From the NCBI GenBank assembly GCA_948567375.1, contig OX419761.1:18230501-18294500 (forward strand): a DNA stretch of 64,000 bases. The letters are read 5' to 3'. A model generated the notes under the pieces. It was not told the DNA's origin, ran no database searches, and saw only the letters and a list, made by a program, of their open reading frames with translations. Each line of letters starts with the position of its first letter. Position 1 is the stretch's first letter. The DNA comes from Lunularia cruciata. Its lineage: Eukaryota > Streptophyta > Marchantiopsida > Lunulariales > Lunulariaceae. Positions 34,463 to 45,200 of the stretch are shown here, one piece after another. A program made the position numbers and the translations under genes.

Positions 34463-36459
34463 GATGTAAGTCATATTTCCCATATGGGTTATGGGCATAT
34501 GTTGCCTTTACAGACTGCACATAACTCTCAGTTGCTTTCAGATTTTTCTGCCAAACTGGGCAAATTATCCTACCATCAGTGACATATGAGGTGACGAAAT
34601 CACTGATCGGCACTATATCACTTAGTTTGTATCGTCACTCTTGTTGCCGCTTATATCAGATATTTAATCCTTCTATACTTCATCCTTCCACCTATATATG
34701 AGTAGATTTAATTCTCAAGGAAATAGCAACAACAGAACTGTAGGTGTTGGATGTCTTGTGCCACTTCGTGCTTCTACTTTTCATTTATCGAACTGATTGG
34801 CATGCGATGGTCCGTTGGCGACTAAAGAGCAAGATGTTTGCCAGGAATGAACGAACACTGGACCACGATGGAGTAAGTTCACTATTTAAACTAGTTCCCT
34901 TCGGACGTGATGAGCGCAATCTGGCACCCACATATTTGGTCCTGGGTTGATGTTCACAGGTATATGGTCTTGACATGGCAGATAGCGCCGTCGCCCCTCC
35001 GCCATAACATGTATCACAGCTTCGAGAAAATTCGCGATGTTGTTGAATACCGTCTGAACTAGAAGACACCCCTTCCCAGTAGACCAAACTGAACCTTCTC
35101 ACTACCGGAACATACCAATGGATAACCCCAATTCGCCGCAATTATGTCGACATTGCCCGGACCTAGATGGTTACCAGCAACCTAGGTTCCAATTCCACGC
35201 CCGAACTGAAGGATGTTTAATTGCATGAACTTTAGTATGTCCAGCTTGCTCTTTGGTCGCTGAAACAGAACCTGCTAGTGGCGTTCAGAACTCCACCTTG
35301 AAACAAAACTCCGTTCGAGAGCATTGGTAAACAGGCAGTGATGCGGCTGATTTTGCTAGAGAGCTATAACTAAACAAATGAGTGTCATGTCGTCCACGTC
35401 TTTTGACGAAGCTTGGACAACATGCAGGTGTTATATCGGTAATACTCCTAAATATCATGAGTCTTTTGGCAAGAATGTCTCTGTTCGTCCCAGCACAAGA
35501 CTACGTTTAAACAGTTACAATCTACCACTAAAGGGAGACGAGTACCGATTCGACCGCAGCAGACTAGATCTGAGCATGGACTACTTTATCATTAGACTAT
35601 TATGAGTTTGATCAAAATCATCGCAGTAATTAGATAACCTGCAGTATGGCCCCGATGTAAAGCCCCCTTACGGATGATTCTGGCTTAGATAGTGCATTGG
35701 TCTGCTGGCGTGGCAGACGGGACCACGTGGATGTGCCTGTCTCTCGCCACGCAGTCAGTCAGATCGGCTGACAGGACAACGTGTTAGTGGGCAAACTCTC
35801 TCCGCCTGACGTGTTCTTCTTGCCCGACATCCTTTCCAACTCTCCAGGAGTTCAGGTTCTGTTGTATTCTCTGATTTTGTTCCTGATTCCTGTGAAAAGA
35901 AGCGTTTGAAATTTCGTGAGGTGGATTGAAACTCCACTGGTCTTGTCGTACCAGCGAGGCGAATTCTGCGATACTTGGAAGGCAAATCGCACGTTGGTTC
36001 AGCTTCTTCTGAGGTACTTCTTTCGAAAACATTTTGATATCAGACCAATTCGCAGGATCGACAGTGGAAGGCAGGTCTCACGTGATAGTATTTGCGAACT
36101 TTTTCTTTCCGTTGATAATGTGTTTTAGTGTTTGAGAATTTTGGAGTAGCGGCTTTCTTGCTTTTCTTTAGAGTTGAGTTACAGCTTCCGGTTCACTTCT
36201 GCATCATTCTTCGCTTTTTTGAACGATTGCGAGTGTTTCGAAATTTAAGTTCTCCAGCTGTATGTAGAATGGTAGGAGTATGAGGGAATAGTATACTGTG
36301 AAGTGGACATGAGGAGTGTTTAATTGGAATATTGTTTGTAACCGAAGCCCTCTCGGGACTTTCCTGCCTGCAAATGTCTAAATTTTGAGGGTTGTCTGAT
36401 GGTGTTATTGGAGTTCTCTCAGCGCAAGTAGAATTCATCGTGAAGAACTATCGAAGATC
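34463..36459. other. Intergenic, no gene seen
   Basis: It probably includes the 3' UTR of the upstream gene and the leader of the downstream one. The small frames here have no family resemblance. Confidence 0.5.
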
Positions 36460-36903
36460 ATGGATAGAGGAGTCGCAGATTCTGGTGTGGCGGATGTGAT
36501 TGTCATCGCCGATGATCCTTCGAATGCCTCAACAACTACCGAAGTAGCCGATTATACTAGCGTTCCACCAATCACTGAAGCAACAATCCCTGTTGGTAAG
36601 AACGTGAACAACGCCGCTGAGACGAAAGCTTCAGATGACGGGAACTACAGTAGGAACGGGGGTCCAGATTACCTTCTGGAGGCTCCGATCTTGGCTGAGG
36701 ATGTTGTAAGAGCAGGAGGTCTGGGGGCTCGGGATGAGCTTGGCCATGTTCTACCTTCGGCTATGGACGCAACGGACTTTGAAGCATCACTGAGGGATGC
36801 GCAGCAGTACGAAGATACTGGACCTGAGAAGGACATACCTAGACCAGGTGTTGGTTTCGTCAAAGATCAGCAGAACCGAATGGATGGAGTTAGAGAAATT
36901 TAG
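36460..36903 (+). CDS. Short acidic protein of unknown function, plant-conserved motif
   Basis: A single-exon frame of 147 aa. The N-terminal half is low complexity (Ala/Thr/Asp/Val). The C-terminal half reads APILAEDVVRAGGLGARDEL, LPSAMDATDFEASLRDAQQY and IPRPGVGFV. I recall very similar strings (vRAGGfG-RDd----LP-A-DsTDFEAs-rDArd-e----RPGlGw) at the end of uncharacterised flowering-plant proteins, so it is probably a real conserved gene. There is no signal peptide, membrane span or catalytic motif. The 5' leader may contain an intron, because the upstream ~600 bp are T-rich. Confidence 0.65.
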   Translation: MDRGVADSGVADVIVIADDPSNASTTTEVADYTSVPPITEATIPVGKNVNNAAETKASDDGNYSRNGGPDYLLEAPILAEDVVRAGGLGARDELGHVLPSAMDATDFEASLRDAQQYEDTGPEKDIPRPGVGFVKDQQNRMDGVREI

Positions 36904-37594
36904 TTCGGTTGGTTTGGTCTTGTAAAAGTTTGCCACACACAGGGTATACTTTACACCCCGTTGCCTTTTGTAATCATCCATGTGTACATATGTATCACAT
37001 TCTGTCCTCATATCTCCAATATCTATCACATCTTCTAATCCACACTATTCGAATGTTGAATTTCAATCCTCGTTCTTAATTATCTGGAATGTTATGACCA
37101 GCAATCAATCAGTCCCACTGACTCTGTCTACTTTGTGTTGCGGAATCAGTTACATCGTTTCTTCTGTACTGTACTTTATTCACAAGGGCAAGAAAGAGAC
37201 CAACAGAAAATGAAGAATTATTGTATCTGTTTAGGACGATGAAACGATGAGATTGAGTATCTCTGACTTTTGTTCTTGTCTCGACCGATTGTTCACTTTC
37301 AGAATTACACTAGTTATCATGTTTTTCTGCCCTCAGATCTGGTGTACTGCGATGGAACCACTCATAAAGCTCTTGCCGTCATGCTCTCTTTGCCATGTAC
37401 ATCTTTGAATCGGGCCTTAGCCCTATTCTACCTATTATGTTTTATCTTTGTAAGGCTTTATTGAAATCCATCAAGCCGTTCAATCCGTTCAAGCAGACCA
37501 AGATGACCAATTTATCTTGCCCGGTTTGCTTCAAGTTATTCGTAACAGGTGTATAATTTTAGTTAAAAAAACAATTTCCGAACTAGTGCATTCA
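36904..37594. other. 3' flank and tRNA upstream DNA
   Basis: No feature is supported. It is probably the 3' UTR of the preceding gene, followed by T-rich DNA before the tRNA. Confidence 0.5.
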
Positions 37595-37666
37595 GTCGTT
37601 GTAGTATAGTGGTAAGTATTCCCGCCTGTCACGCGGGTGACCCGGGTTCGATCCCCGGCAGCGGCG
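37595..37666 (+). tRNA. tRNA-Asp (anticodon GTC)
   Basis: A 72-nt cloverleaf without intron. The acceptor stem GTCGTTG pairs with CAGCGGC (with G-T pairs), followed by the discriminator G. The D-arm region is TAGTATAGTGGTAAGTA (A box TAGTATAGTGG). The anticodon stem CCCGC/GCGGG carries GTC at 37628-37630. The T-arm is CCCGGGTTCGATCCCCGG (B box GGTTCGATCC). It matches plant nuclear tRNA-Asp. T-rich stretches about 25 bases downstream (CCTTTTGTTTTT) would stop Pol III. No CCA is encoded, as expected for a nuclear gene. Confidence 0.97.
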
Positions 37667-37928
37667 CAGACCGCGTGCTTCAATGCGGTTCCTTTTGTTT
37701 TTGAGGAGATCTTTAGAATCCGGGTTTGCGGTCAGGTGGATCATTGAAAAACTTAAAGACGAAAACGCTTGGAGCAGTTCTGGAATTGTTGAATCCTTGA
37801 TAGTTTTCCCATAACTCGACAGGGGATGCCTGCCGGTCACACCCCTTAAATTCTCTTAAATTTCTGAAATTTATCGAGAGTGGATGCACAGAACAAGTTG
37901 TGGCCAGTGGTGCCGTTTGCCTAGTGCG

Positions 37929-38427
37929 ATGGATCCCCAACCGGAAAGCACCTTGTTCAAGTTACCTTCCACAGCTCGGGTGCAGAAGTCGGATCCACCA
38001 CCTGTCTACCTGGGAATGTTGCTGATTGTCGCGGGAGTAGTATCGGTCGTCACATCTATTTACATCAGTTTCACTGCGAAGATCTTCCCCTCTGCTGGAA
38101 ATCCTCTCGTGGAAATGGTTCGCAGCGACTGGTAAGGTGTCCTTGACACTTTGTCCATGAGACCCTAGACGGTCTTATGACACTGAAGTGATTATAAGAT
38201 TTTTGCTTGTACTGAAATTAGGAATTTCTCACCAATTCTATCCTGACGCTCTGATCTGCTTTTTCTTTTCTCCGCACCAGGCACTGTAGGGATGTTGTTC
38301 AAGAATTGTGCCTGAAAGCGGTCTAATGTGCAGGTATTATTGGCTTCTAATTCCTCTTACCCTGCCAGTCACGGTGGTAGCAGTTTATCTACACTGGCTG
38401 AGTATGAAGCTGTTTAAGCATGCCTGA
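37929..38427 (+). CDS. PIG-Y-like subunit of GPI-GlcNAc transferase
   Basis: Two exons, 37929-38131 and 38334-38427, joined in phase 2 (GACTG|GTAAGG ... GTGCAG|GTATTATTGG), giving 98 aa. PIG-Y is a tiny ER membrane subunit of the complex that transfers GlcNAc to phosphatidylinositol, the first step of GPI-anchor synthesis. There are two hydrophobic spans: VYLGMLLIVAGVVSVVTSIY and, in exon 2, YYWLLIPLTLPVTVVAVYLH. The second span and the C-terminal LSMKLFKHA closely follow the end of animal PIG-Y (tyrosine, LLLPITIPV, then KLFRHN), which is the basis for the call. An in-frame Met at 37884 is possible but less likely. An alternative acceptor (CGCACCAG, ending 38280) would give an early stop and lose the second span. 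Confidence 0.8.
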
Positions 38428-41400
38428 TTATTTACCTAACCTTTGCTGCGATCATAGCACGGCCTTGGGAGTTCCGTTTCTTAGGACCGGGGATTAGCGT
38501 ATGGTTCTGTCAGAGCTGAAGGAGCGTGGGGCGAGGAAACCAAACGCGGTGAACATTTTGGTTCTTGCAGTTCATCTTGTTGCCCACAATCACGTCTAGT
38601 TGTCTAGTTGAGTCTCCAGTCTTTATCAAGCCGGATGTGGTACGACTTTCTACCCTTCTATATTCCACATGCATCTCTCCACTCTTCCAACTTATCACAT
38701 ATACGTGAATATCTCAGATTTCATGTAAATCTCTACGCGACCTTTCAAATCTGCCACCCTCTGTCTTAGGGACATACCTCAGAAGGGTGGAAATGTAGAA
38801 TTCCACAGTAGAGCTGAACATTCTAGTTGATTAGTGAAATGGAGCTTAATGGGTTTTAGAAAACTCAATATACTCTTGTATGCTGCTGTTTTTTTTCGTC
38901 TGTTGGACCTGAGGGACTTGAATCCTGGCCTGAAGTCAATTCATTCATTCGTTCAGAGGAGGGGTTGGCGTGCCTCTTGCGACCAGGACATCTATTGAGG
39001 TAGGATATCGTCTACAGGGATACGTACTTCATGCTGTTTACTTTGTACGCCGTAGGGACAGAAGGAGGAAATTAGAGGTTTATCGTCACCTGGATACATG
39101 AAGAGTACATTTTTGGGTCATGAAGAGATCAAGAAGGTGGTGAAGAATCTACAGGTTCGTCATTTGGAGGAGCGGAGTGGATGCTTGAGGTACCATTCCA
39201 CCGTTGTGAACATCCGATCATCATCTGAATGCTGAAGGGTACCTTTTGGGGTCACCTGTCTCTGGATTTTGTTAGACCCATCAGCTTATCGGAGCAGTAC
39301 ACAGGAGGAGTATTTTCTAGAAGCGGGTACCGGTAAAGCTAGGGAAGAATACGGGTGATTCGGAGGAAGGGGCATCTCCGCCTCTCGAGAACTGGATCCT
39401 ATGTAAATTAGCAGTATTTCGAGGCACAGATAGACAAACGAAAGCATACGAGAACTGTGCAAATACCATCCTTATCAGTTAAAGCTGCTTCTCTTTCAAC
39501 AAGCTTGTAAAGGAGGTAAATGTGTTTTGTTAATAAGCAGGTTGATTACTGAGATGACAGTGTCTGGGAGTTGGAGAGGAGCGATTGATGATGAGATTCC
39601 TTTTGAGTAACCAACCGGAGTTCACTGGTAGGAGGAAAGCCTAGAATTGACCATGTAGAAGGACGCTAAGAGGGTCCGTTTCCATACTTGCAACCATTCA
39701 TTATCTAGTCCCCTGCCGTCTATTCATACCCTAAGGGCGATATATTCGCAACAGCCATTTTCACGAGGTTGCCTAAGCGACATATTTCTTTCGCAGTTGG
39801 CTCTTTCAGGCTTGTAGACTTATTGTTCATTTAAATCCTTAACCTCCCTGGTGGATCGCAGCACGGCATGTGAAAATGCTACTGTATTTAGACTCATATT
39901 TCAGTCTCCGAGTCTCAGGAAAACCTCAACTTGATCATCTGTCAAATTTGTTCACAACGCTGCATATGAAGATGAGAATAATAATACTCTGAGTACAGTT
40001 GAAACTTGAATTGGGTTGATAACCTTTCCTGGGAAGGCATGAGCAGACAAGCGAGCTAAGGTTTTTTTTTTTTTTACTGCAACAAAGTAAGGCGATAAGA
40101 CGCAACAAGACGTCATGGTAATCACTCAAGCCAGATCATCAACGTTCTCATCAACCTTCTTTTCGATCATCAGAACAAGAGTGTCCTCTTGAATAATGTA
40201 GGTGTACACTGAAACAGGTGGGGGCCCCACGCATGTTTCCGTTTAGCTCAGTGGATCAGGAAAGATGAAAAGATCCTTTGGAAAACCTGGCGTGCATAAT
40301 AGAACAGGAATGATGCTACTGGGTGCGCCCTTTTATCTAAATGTGCCAGTGCTCTTGGTCTCACTGTGCTGTCCAAGGTTACATCTCCACAGACAGAGCA
40401 CAATTAGTTCCATCTATTCTAAGCGTTGTGGTCTCGTGGGTTCAATTGGATTGTTCCATGTTCACTTCGTCGCGCATGCGGTGCTGCATCTCGGAATTCT
40501 TGGAGCTCAATGGAAGATATAGATTCTGTTTCAGTGCTTCAAATGACATTCAGTTGAAGATTAAGCCGGCCGAAGTTAAAGCAGGAAGCTTCTTCTGACC
40601 AGATGGTGCTAGGAGCACCCCCGACTACAGTAGCAGCTACTTTGTGCATGTGAAATGTTTACAATAGAGAAGTCCTTGTTATACTAGTCGACACACGTGT
40701 TCAGCCTAGTCTTCGTATGCGGAACAATAGGGAAAAAAATATGCATGCCTGAAGGGTGATGCTGACGGGCTACAGAAGCATAAGTTCTGCCTACTTGCTT
40801 GATAGCGACAGACTCGGGCCGATTAAAACTGTTGAGAAGAGACGACGGAAGGCAAAGAAGGCCCTAATAATGGAGCATAGATCTGTCTTGATGCGTTCTA
40901 CACGTTTTGCTCGGTACTATTCAGTTGTACCGAAGAACCGAGTCTATGACCTATACTGTAAGGAAGATATAGATCTTGTTACAAACTCTCTGCAAGTTGC
41001 ATTCGAGCAGGCACTGTTGCGCCATGATTCCCTCCTCTACTGCTTTCTGTTGTTCATTATACTTCCGATTCAAGGACAAGGTGTCACTTTGGCGCTATGG
41101 GGAGTTGGTGAAAAGAAGCCATGCTTCGGGTGATGATTTGAGCGAGAGTCCAAGGATCTCATGGTCACCTTTCTTCTGGAAGTCCGAGCATGAGTTTCCT
41201 GGTCATGGCTGCCTTTGACGTTATGAATAATACAACAACCCCGTGCAAATAATTGGGTTGAAGAAGATCATACGAGGGTGTGATCTGTCGAGTGAGTACT
41301 TTTCTACCGATGTTGGATCAGGGCTCTGATCATGCTACCCGCAGCATTGCACTTAATACAAGCAATTCGGTTGGATCAAGGATGAAAGAGATGAGTGTTG

Positions 41401-41819
41401 AGGGCAGGTGGACTTTGATGAGACGAACTTCTGCAATCGGAATTTTGCTTGAGAAAATTTGGTTTCGGCCGTGAAAAGTCAGCCTCGCATTTACAGGCGC
41501 TTCAGTTTTATGTTTAAGTCATGCTTTTGTTGAAATGTGTAGTTATAGCTTTCTGGTTCTTGAGAGGCTTCCAGATATGGAGCCGGGTAGTCATGGATCA
41601 CTCAGGGGCATTATATGCAGCATATGATATTTGCAGAAGATAGGGTCGAGCCAGGGTAGCTACAGAAGATCAGGTAGTAGTAACACATATTGAGCAGGTG
41701 GGCTCTATCTTAATCAACGGAAATCATCCATGAGAGTCTCACTCTCAGTAGATCTTGGTATCCGTAGAGGACTGATGGTGATAGATCAACACTAAAATTT
41801 CTCTTCGAACAACGGCACA
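38428..41819. other. Intergenic, no supported gene
   Basis: Short open stretches occur, including one at about 39057-39154 (EEIRGLSSPGYMKSTF, then IKKVVKNLQ) bounded by AG and GT, but I recognise no family and cannot build a gene. A T13 run lies at about 40063. The rest shows nothing recognisable. Confidence 0.4.
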
Positions 41820-43061
41820 ATGGTGAGAATTTTCGAGGAGAATATGCAGATCCAGGCTTCCGAGGTGGAGGAATTGGAAGTTTGTGAAGCTCTACCAGAA
41901 GATATCATCTCGAAAATCCTCACACGCCTTCCGATTGAGAGTATTCTTCGTTGCAAGAGTGTGTGCAAAAGCTGGCAGAGTCTCATTGATTCTCCTGAAT
42001 GGAGTAAGTTCCACGGCGATAATAATACATGTCCTGTCTGGACACTCAAATCACCACGTCCATATAATTTCACCTGGATATCTTTCTCCAGCGGTAGCCG
42101 ATCCAAGAATCTTCGACTCACTTCGTTCTTTCATCCAGATCGGAAGGAGTGGATCACCTGTCCATGGCAACCTCCACCAATAGAAGAATGCAGTAATTGG
42201 GTCCTTGCTGATGTAGATGGAGGCTTGTTCTGCTACAAGAGTCAGGATGTTGACGGGAAACTTCTGCTCTGTGTTTCCAACCCAATTATGCGGTCTCACA
42301 AGGTGCTGCCACCACACTCACCACCCACTTTAGCATCCATGGTGTTGATCCTCAACTTGATTGTGAACAGAAGAACGAGAGACTTCAAACTGGTAGTTGC
42401 AGGAAACTACACCTTACAGACGATGGTTTTTGATTCGGGTTCTTCGCAGTGGAGTGTGCACAAAAGTAGTCCCAAGAACCCGAGGAAAATCTGCAGAGAA
42501 ACGACGTGTGATCTTCCGGCCTGCATAGTCTGGAGAGATGTAATTTACTATCAACAGTATCATGGAGCTGATGAGGGCCTTGAGGCCTTCGATATACGCT
42601 CTGGAGTTTGGAGCAGCCTGAGGGCTCCTTTCCCCTCGAGGTTTGGATACAACGTACCCCACATATTGTACATTCACAACGAGAGAATTTGCTTAGTTGG
42701 AAGCACGGTGGATAAACTTACACTGTGGACACTGCATGAGGAGGACGCATCTTCGAGCTCATCACCTTTTACCGGGGGAGCGTTCTGGGAGAAGCAGGAT
42801 GTAAGAATGCCCAGGGAGCATTCAAACATTCTAGCTGGAGCTTCTAACTATTATTCTACCCTGTACCATGGAGATTACCTTTGCTTTGTGACAAAAGACC
42901 GTCACCATAGATCGAGAATTTGGTTTAACTATAGTATCAATACAGGAATCTGGAGCCCCTTGCTTGAGTCTGGTGGAAGCCTGAACCATTTATACGATTG
43001 GTTTGCCTGGGAGCCGAGTTTCTTGAATATAGATGCTGGAATCGTATTTCAACAGAGATAG
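41820..43061 (+). CDS. F-box protein (plant F-box/kelch-associated type)
   Basis: A single-exon gene of 413 aa, typical of plant F-box genes. The F-box is at about residues 22-66: ALPEDIISKILTRLPIESIL, then CKSVCKSWQSLIDSPEW. It binds SKP1 and brings a substrate to an SCF ubiquitin ligase. The rest is a beta-rich C-terminal region with repeated short strands ending in W (WSVHKSS, FDIRSGVWSSL, YSINTGIWSPL), as in F-box-associated or kelch-like propellers, though no perfect kelch repeat is visible. A second Met at residue 9 is an alternative start. The substrate is unknown. Confidence 0.9.
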   Translation: MVRIFEENMQIQASEVEELEVCEALPEDIISKILTRLPIESILRCKSVCKSWQSLIDSPEWSKFHGDNNTCPVWTLKSPRPYNFTWISFSSGSRSKNLRLTSFFHPDRKEWITCPWQPPPIEECSNWVLADVDGGLFCYKSQDVDGKLLLCVSNPIMRSHKVLPPHSPPTLASMVLILNLIVNRRTRDFKLVVAGNYTLQTMVFDSGSSQWSVHKSSPKNPRKICRETTCDLPACIVWRDVIYYQQYHGADEGLEAFDIRSGVWSSLRAPFPSRFGYNVPHILYIHNERICLVGSTVDKLTLWTLHEEDASSSSSPFTGGAFWEKQDVRMPREHSNILAGASNYYSTLYHGDYLCFVTKDRHHRSRIWFNYSINTGIWSPLLESGGSLNHLYDWFAWEPSFLNIDAGIVFQQR

Positions 43062-44199
43062 TATGGACCCGAGTTATCTTTTCAAGGGCGTGTATTTTTC
43101 GAGGCTGGTTACTCCTTCCTTCCAAACTCTGCCTGCCTGCCTGCCTGCTTATCACAACAAGCTGTACAAAATTCATGCATTACTCAAAAGTAAATGTAAC
43201 ACAGTTTATACATCAAACCAGTTTCATAATAGAACTCTCTGTGAGATATTTATTAGCAATTGTTTCTCAGTCTCTTTCACCATTACCTTCTTTTCAATGA
43301 AGAATTTGAACGATCTTTTAATGTGAAAGTTCCCTTTCAGAGCTACTAGTACTGTTGATTTCGGTTTCAACTTGCTCCATTTGTATGATCCAACTTCACG
43401 CATTTATTCCAGACTGGTTCAGGCTCCAGAGGTCATCAGAGCCATCGGATCTAACCATAGAATAGTGCAGTTCAACCGAGTTATTCTGGAGCGGTTGAGC
43501 AACTGAAATATTGATGCAAGCTCGGTAACCGACAATGGGTGTCTTGGTTGGCATCTGACAACCCCACTGCCAGTGTAGCCCTCTTAAAAACAGGGTTTTG
43601 TCCCAACTTTATACCATTCAATCTACTAACAGATTTGTGGCTGGTCATTTTTAATCGGTCGTACAGCGTCGTTGTTCTCAACCCATGTGTTTAATGTCTT
43701 TATCTAGAAGGCGATGCCTTTGCGTGAAGAGCCATCGCTGCAGGCCTGCTGTTTCCGGATCATGGAGTATGCTCTGTGGACAACAAACTTGACTCTTCCC
43801 AATGGGCGTGTAAGGGATCCAGGTTGCAGGCAATGGTTAGACCAAGGGACACGGCACGAAATGGTGCGTGCTGGGCTGGGCTAACTATGGTGTTAGGTGA
43901 CAAATTCTAGGTCGATCCAAACATACTGCTCCGTCGTCAGAAATTCAATCAGATTATTTATCGGATCGAGAATTCTGCCTGTTGTTTTTTAATCTCTAGC
44001 TACTGAAATCCATTTATCAGATTGATGAAGTGCTGTTGTTGCTAGCAGTACTCTTTGCCCTTACATAAGACTCTGTAGATCATGTTAACGTTGTCACACG
44101 TCTGCGTCAAGAAAGTTCTTGTTCTCTTTCCTCGGAACTTTAGAAGCTCCGAAAGTCATTGGAAACAACTCACATAGCAGCTCTGTATCTGTAACACTT
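43062..44199. other. F-box 3' flank, no gene seen
   Basis: It contains a CCTG tetranucleotide run at about 43130-43145. Nothing else is supported. Confidence 0.5.
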
Positions 44200-45200
44200 G
44201 CCCCAACACGTCTTATGTGTACTCATCAGATGACATTTTCTCTATGCTTCTGATGTCTATTATTTCTCAATGAGGACGCGGCACAAAAAGAATCTTTGTT
44301 TTCGCGGCTGATCAACTATCATACATAGAGAAGTAGGCTTCTCTCTCTACTAGGTTCTGCTCTCAACACCTTTTTACTGCCCGACGCAGGTTCCTTTCGC
44401 AATCGCTTTTAGTCATTTTCACGTGACTGTCACTTTCCTGGTCCGGCACTTTCTTGAAGCAACCGAGTTTGCCCTGGCACTCATGAGCAAAATAGAAACT
44501 TGGTGCGAAAGGTTTTGTACTGACCTTCGCTTAGTTACTTTGGCACTTCGTGGGCATTTATGAAGTCGTTTGTGCTTCCATGAGTCTTTCTGCTTCCTTC
44601 TGGTGTTCAGCGTTTTAGGACGCATGCGCTAATAGAGCTTGTTGTGATATACAATATCTAGTCCTCTAACGCTTCGCTCGATCTCAGCCAAGATGCCATC
44701 CACTCTTCTCCCGCTTCGCTCCACCCCACACTTGTTGATCTGTTTCATGGTTCCTATACATGATTTCTTCCGATTTCAGTTCTTCCGATTTCAGTTCACT
44801 TTGATGAGAAACTTTCTTCCTAGTCTTTGAAGTAGATGGTCTATCCTCAGTCATTCTGACTTCTGATGTTTCAGACATCCTAGCACTCAGCAATATTCAA
44901 CTCACTCTCTCTCAGAGCCTTCAAAGATAGTACACAGCAGCACTCACGCAGCATGAAAGGTACCCCAGTGGTAAGCAGCATAGAACACACCTAAAACAAG
45001 GTGCTGGGAATGATCCTTGTATGAGAACTTACCTCAACAAGAGCAGAGAGCACTCATATATATACACAAGCAAGCTCTAGAAGGTTGCTTTGCAGAGCCC
45101 TAATTAGGGCTGCGCCCTCACTTCACCTTAATCATATATCTAGCCTAATCATGTATTTAGTCTAATCATGTATCTAGCCTAATCATGTATCTAGTCACTA
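44200..45200 (-). mobile_element. Retroelement-like LTR end and leader, decayed
   Basis: Read on the minus strand, a TATA-rich stretch (GTGTATATATATGAG, about 45055-45070) is followed by leader-like DNA and then an ATG at about 44878. That ATG opens a lysine/serine-rich, highly charged frame (SETSEVRMTEDRPSTSKTRK, ending about 44684) and, with stops, more basic sequence to about 44400. This layout resembles an LTR promoter, leader and start of a retroelement gag. I found no primer-binding site, second LTR or pol motif, so it is at best a fragment. Confidence 0.3.
45129..45196. repeat. 17-bp tandem repeat, 4 copies
   Basis: The unit TAATCATGTATCTAGCC (variants ATATATC, TTTAGTC, CTAGTC) starts at 45129, 45146, 45163 and 45180. 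Confidence 0.95.

Noticed and set aside
39057-39154. Open stretch bounded by AG and GT (SSPGYMKSTF, IKKVVKNLQ)
   Set aside because: No neighbouring exon could be joined and no family is recognised. One short open stretch is not enough to call a gene.
40756-41133. 125-codon plus-strand frame
   Set aside because: Basic then hydrophobic sequence without any recognised motif, and no sign of conservation.
42567-42595. CTGATGAGGGCCTTGAGGCC hammerhead-like stem
   Set aside because: It lies in the F-box coding sequence and the GAAA element does not follow.
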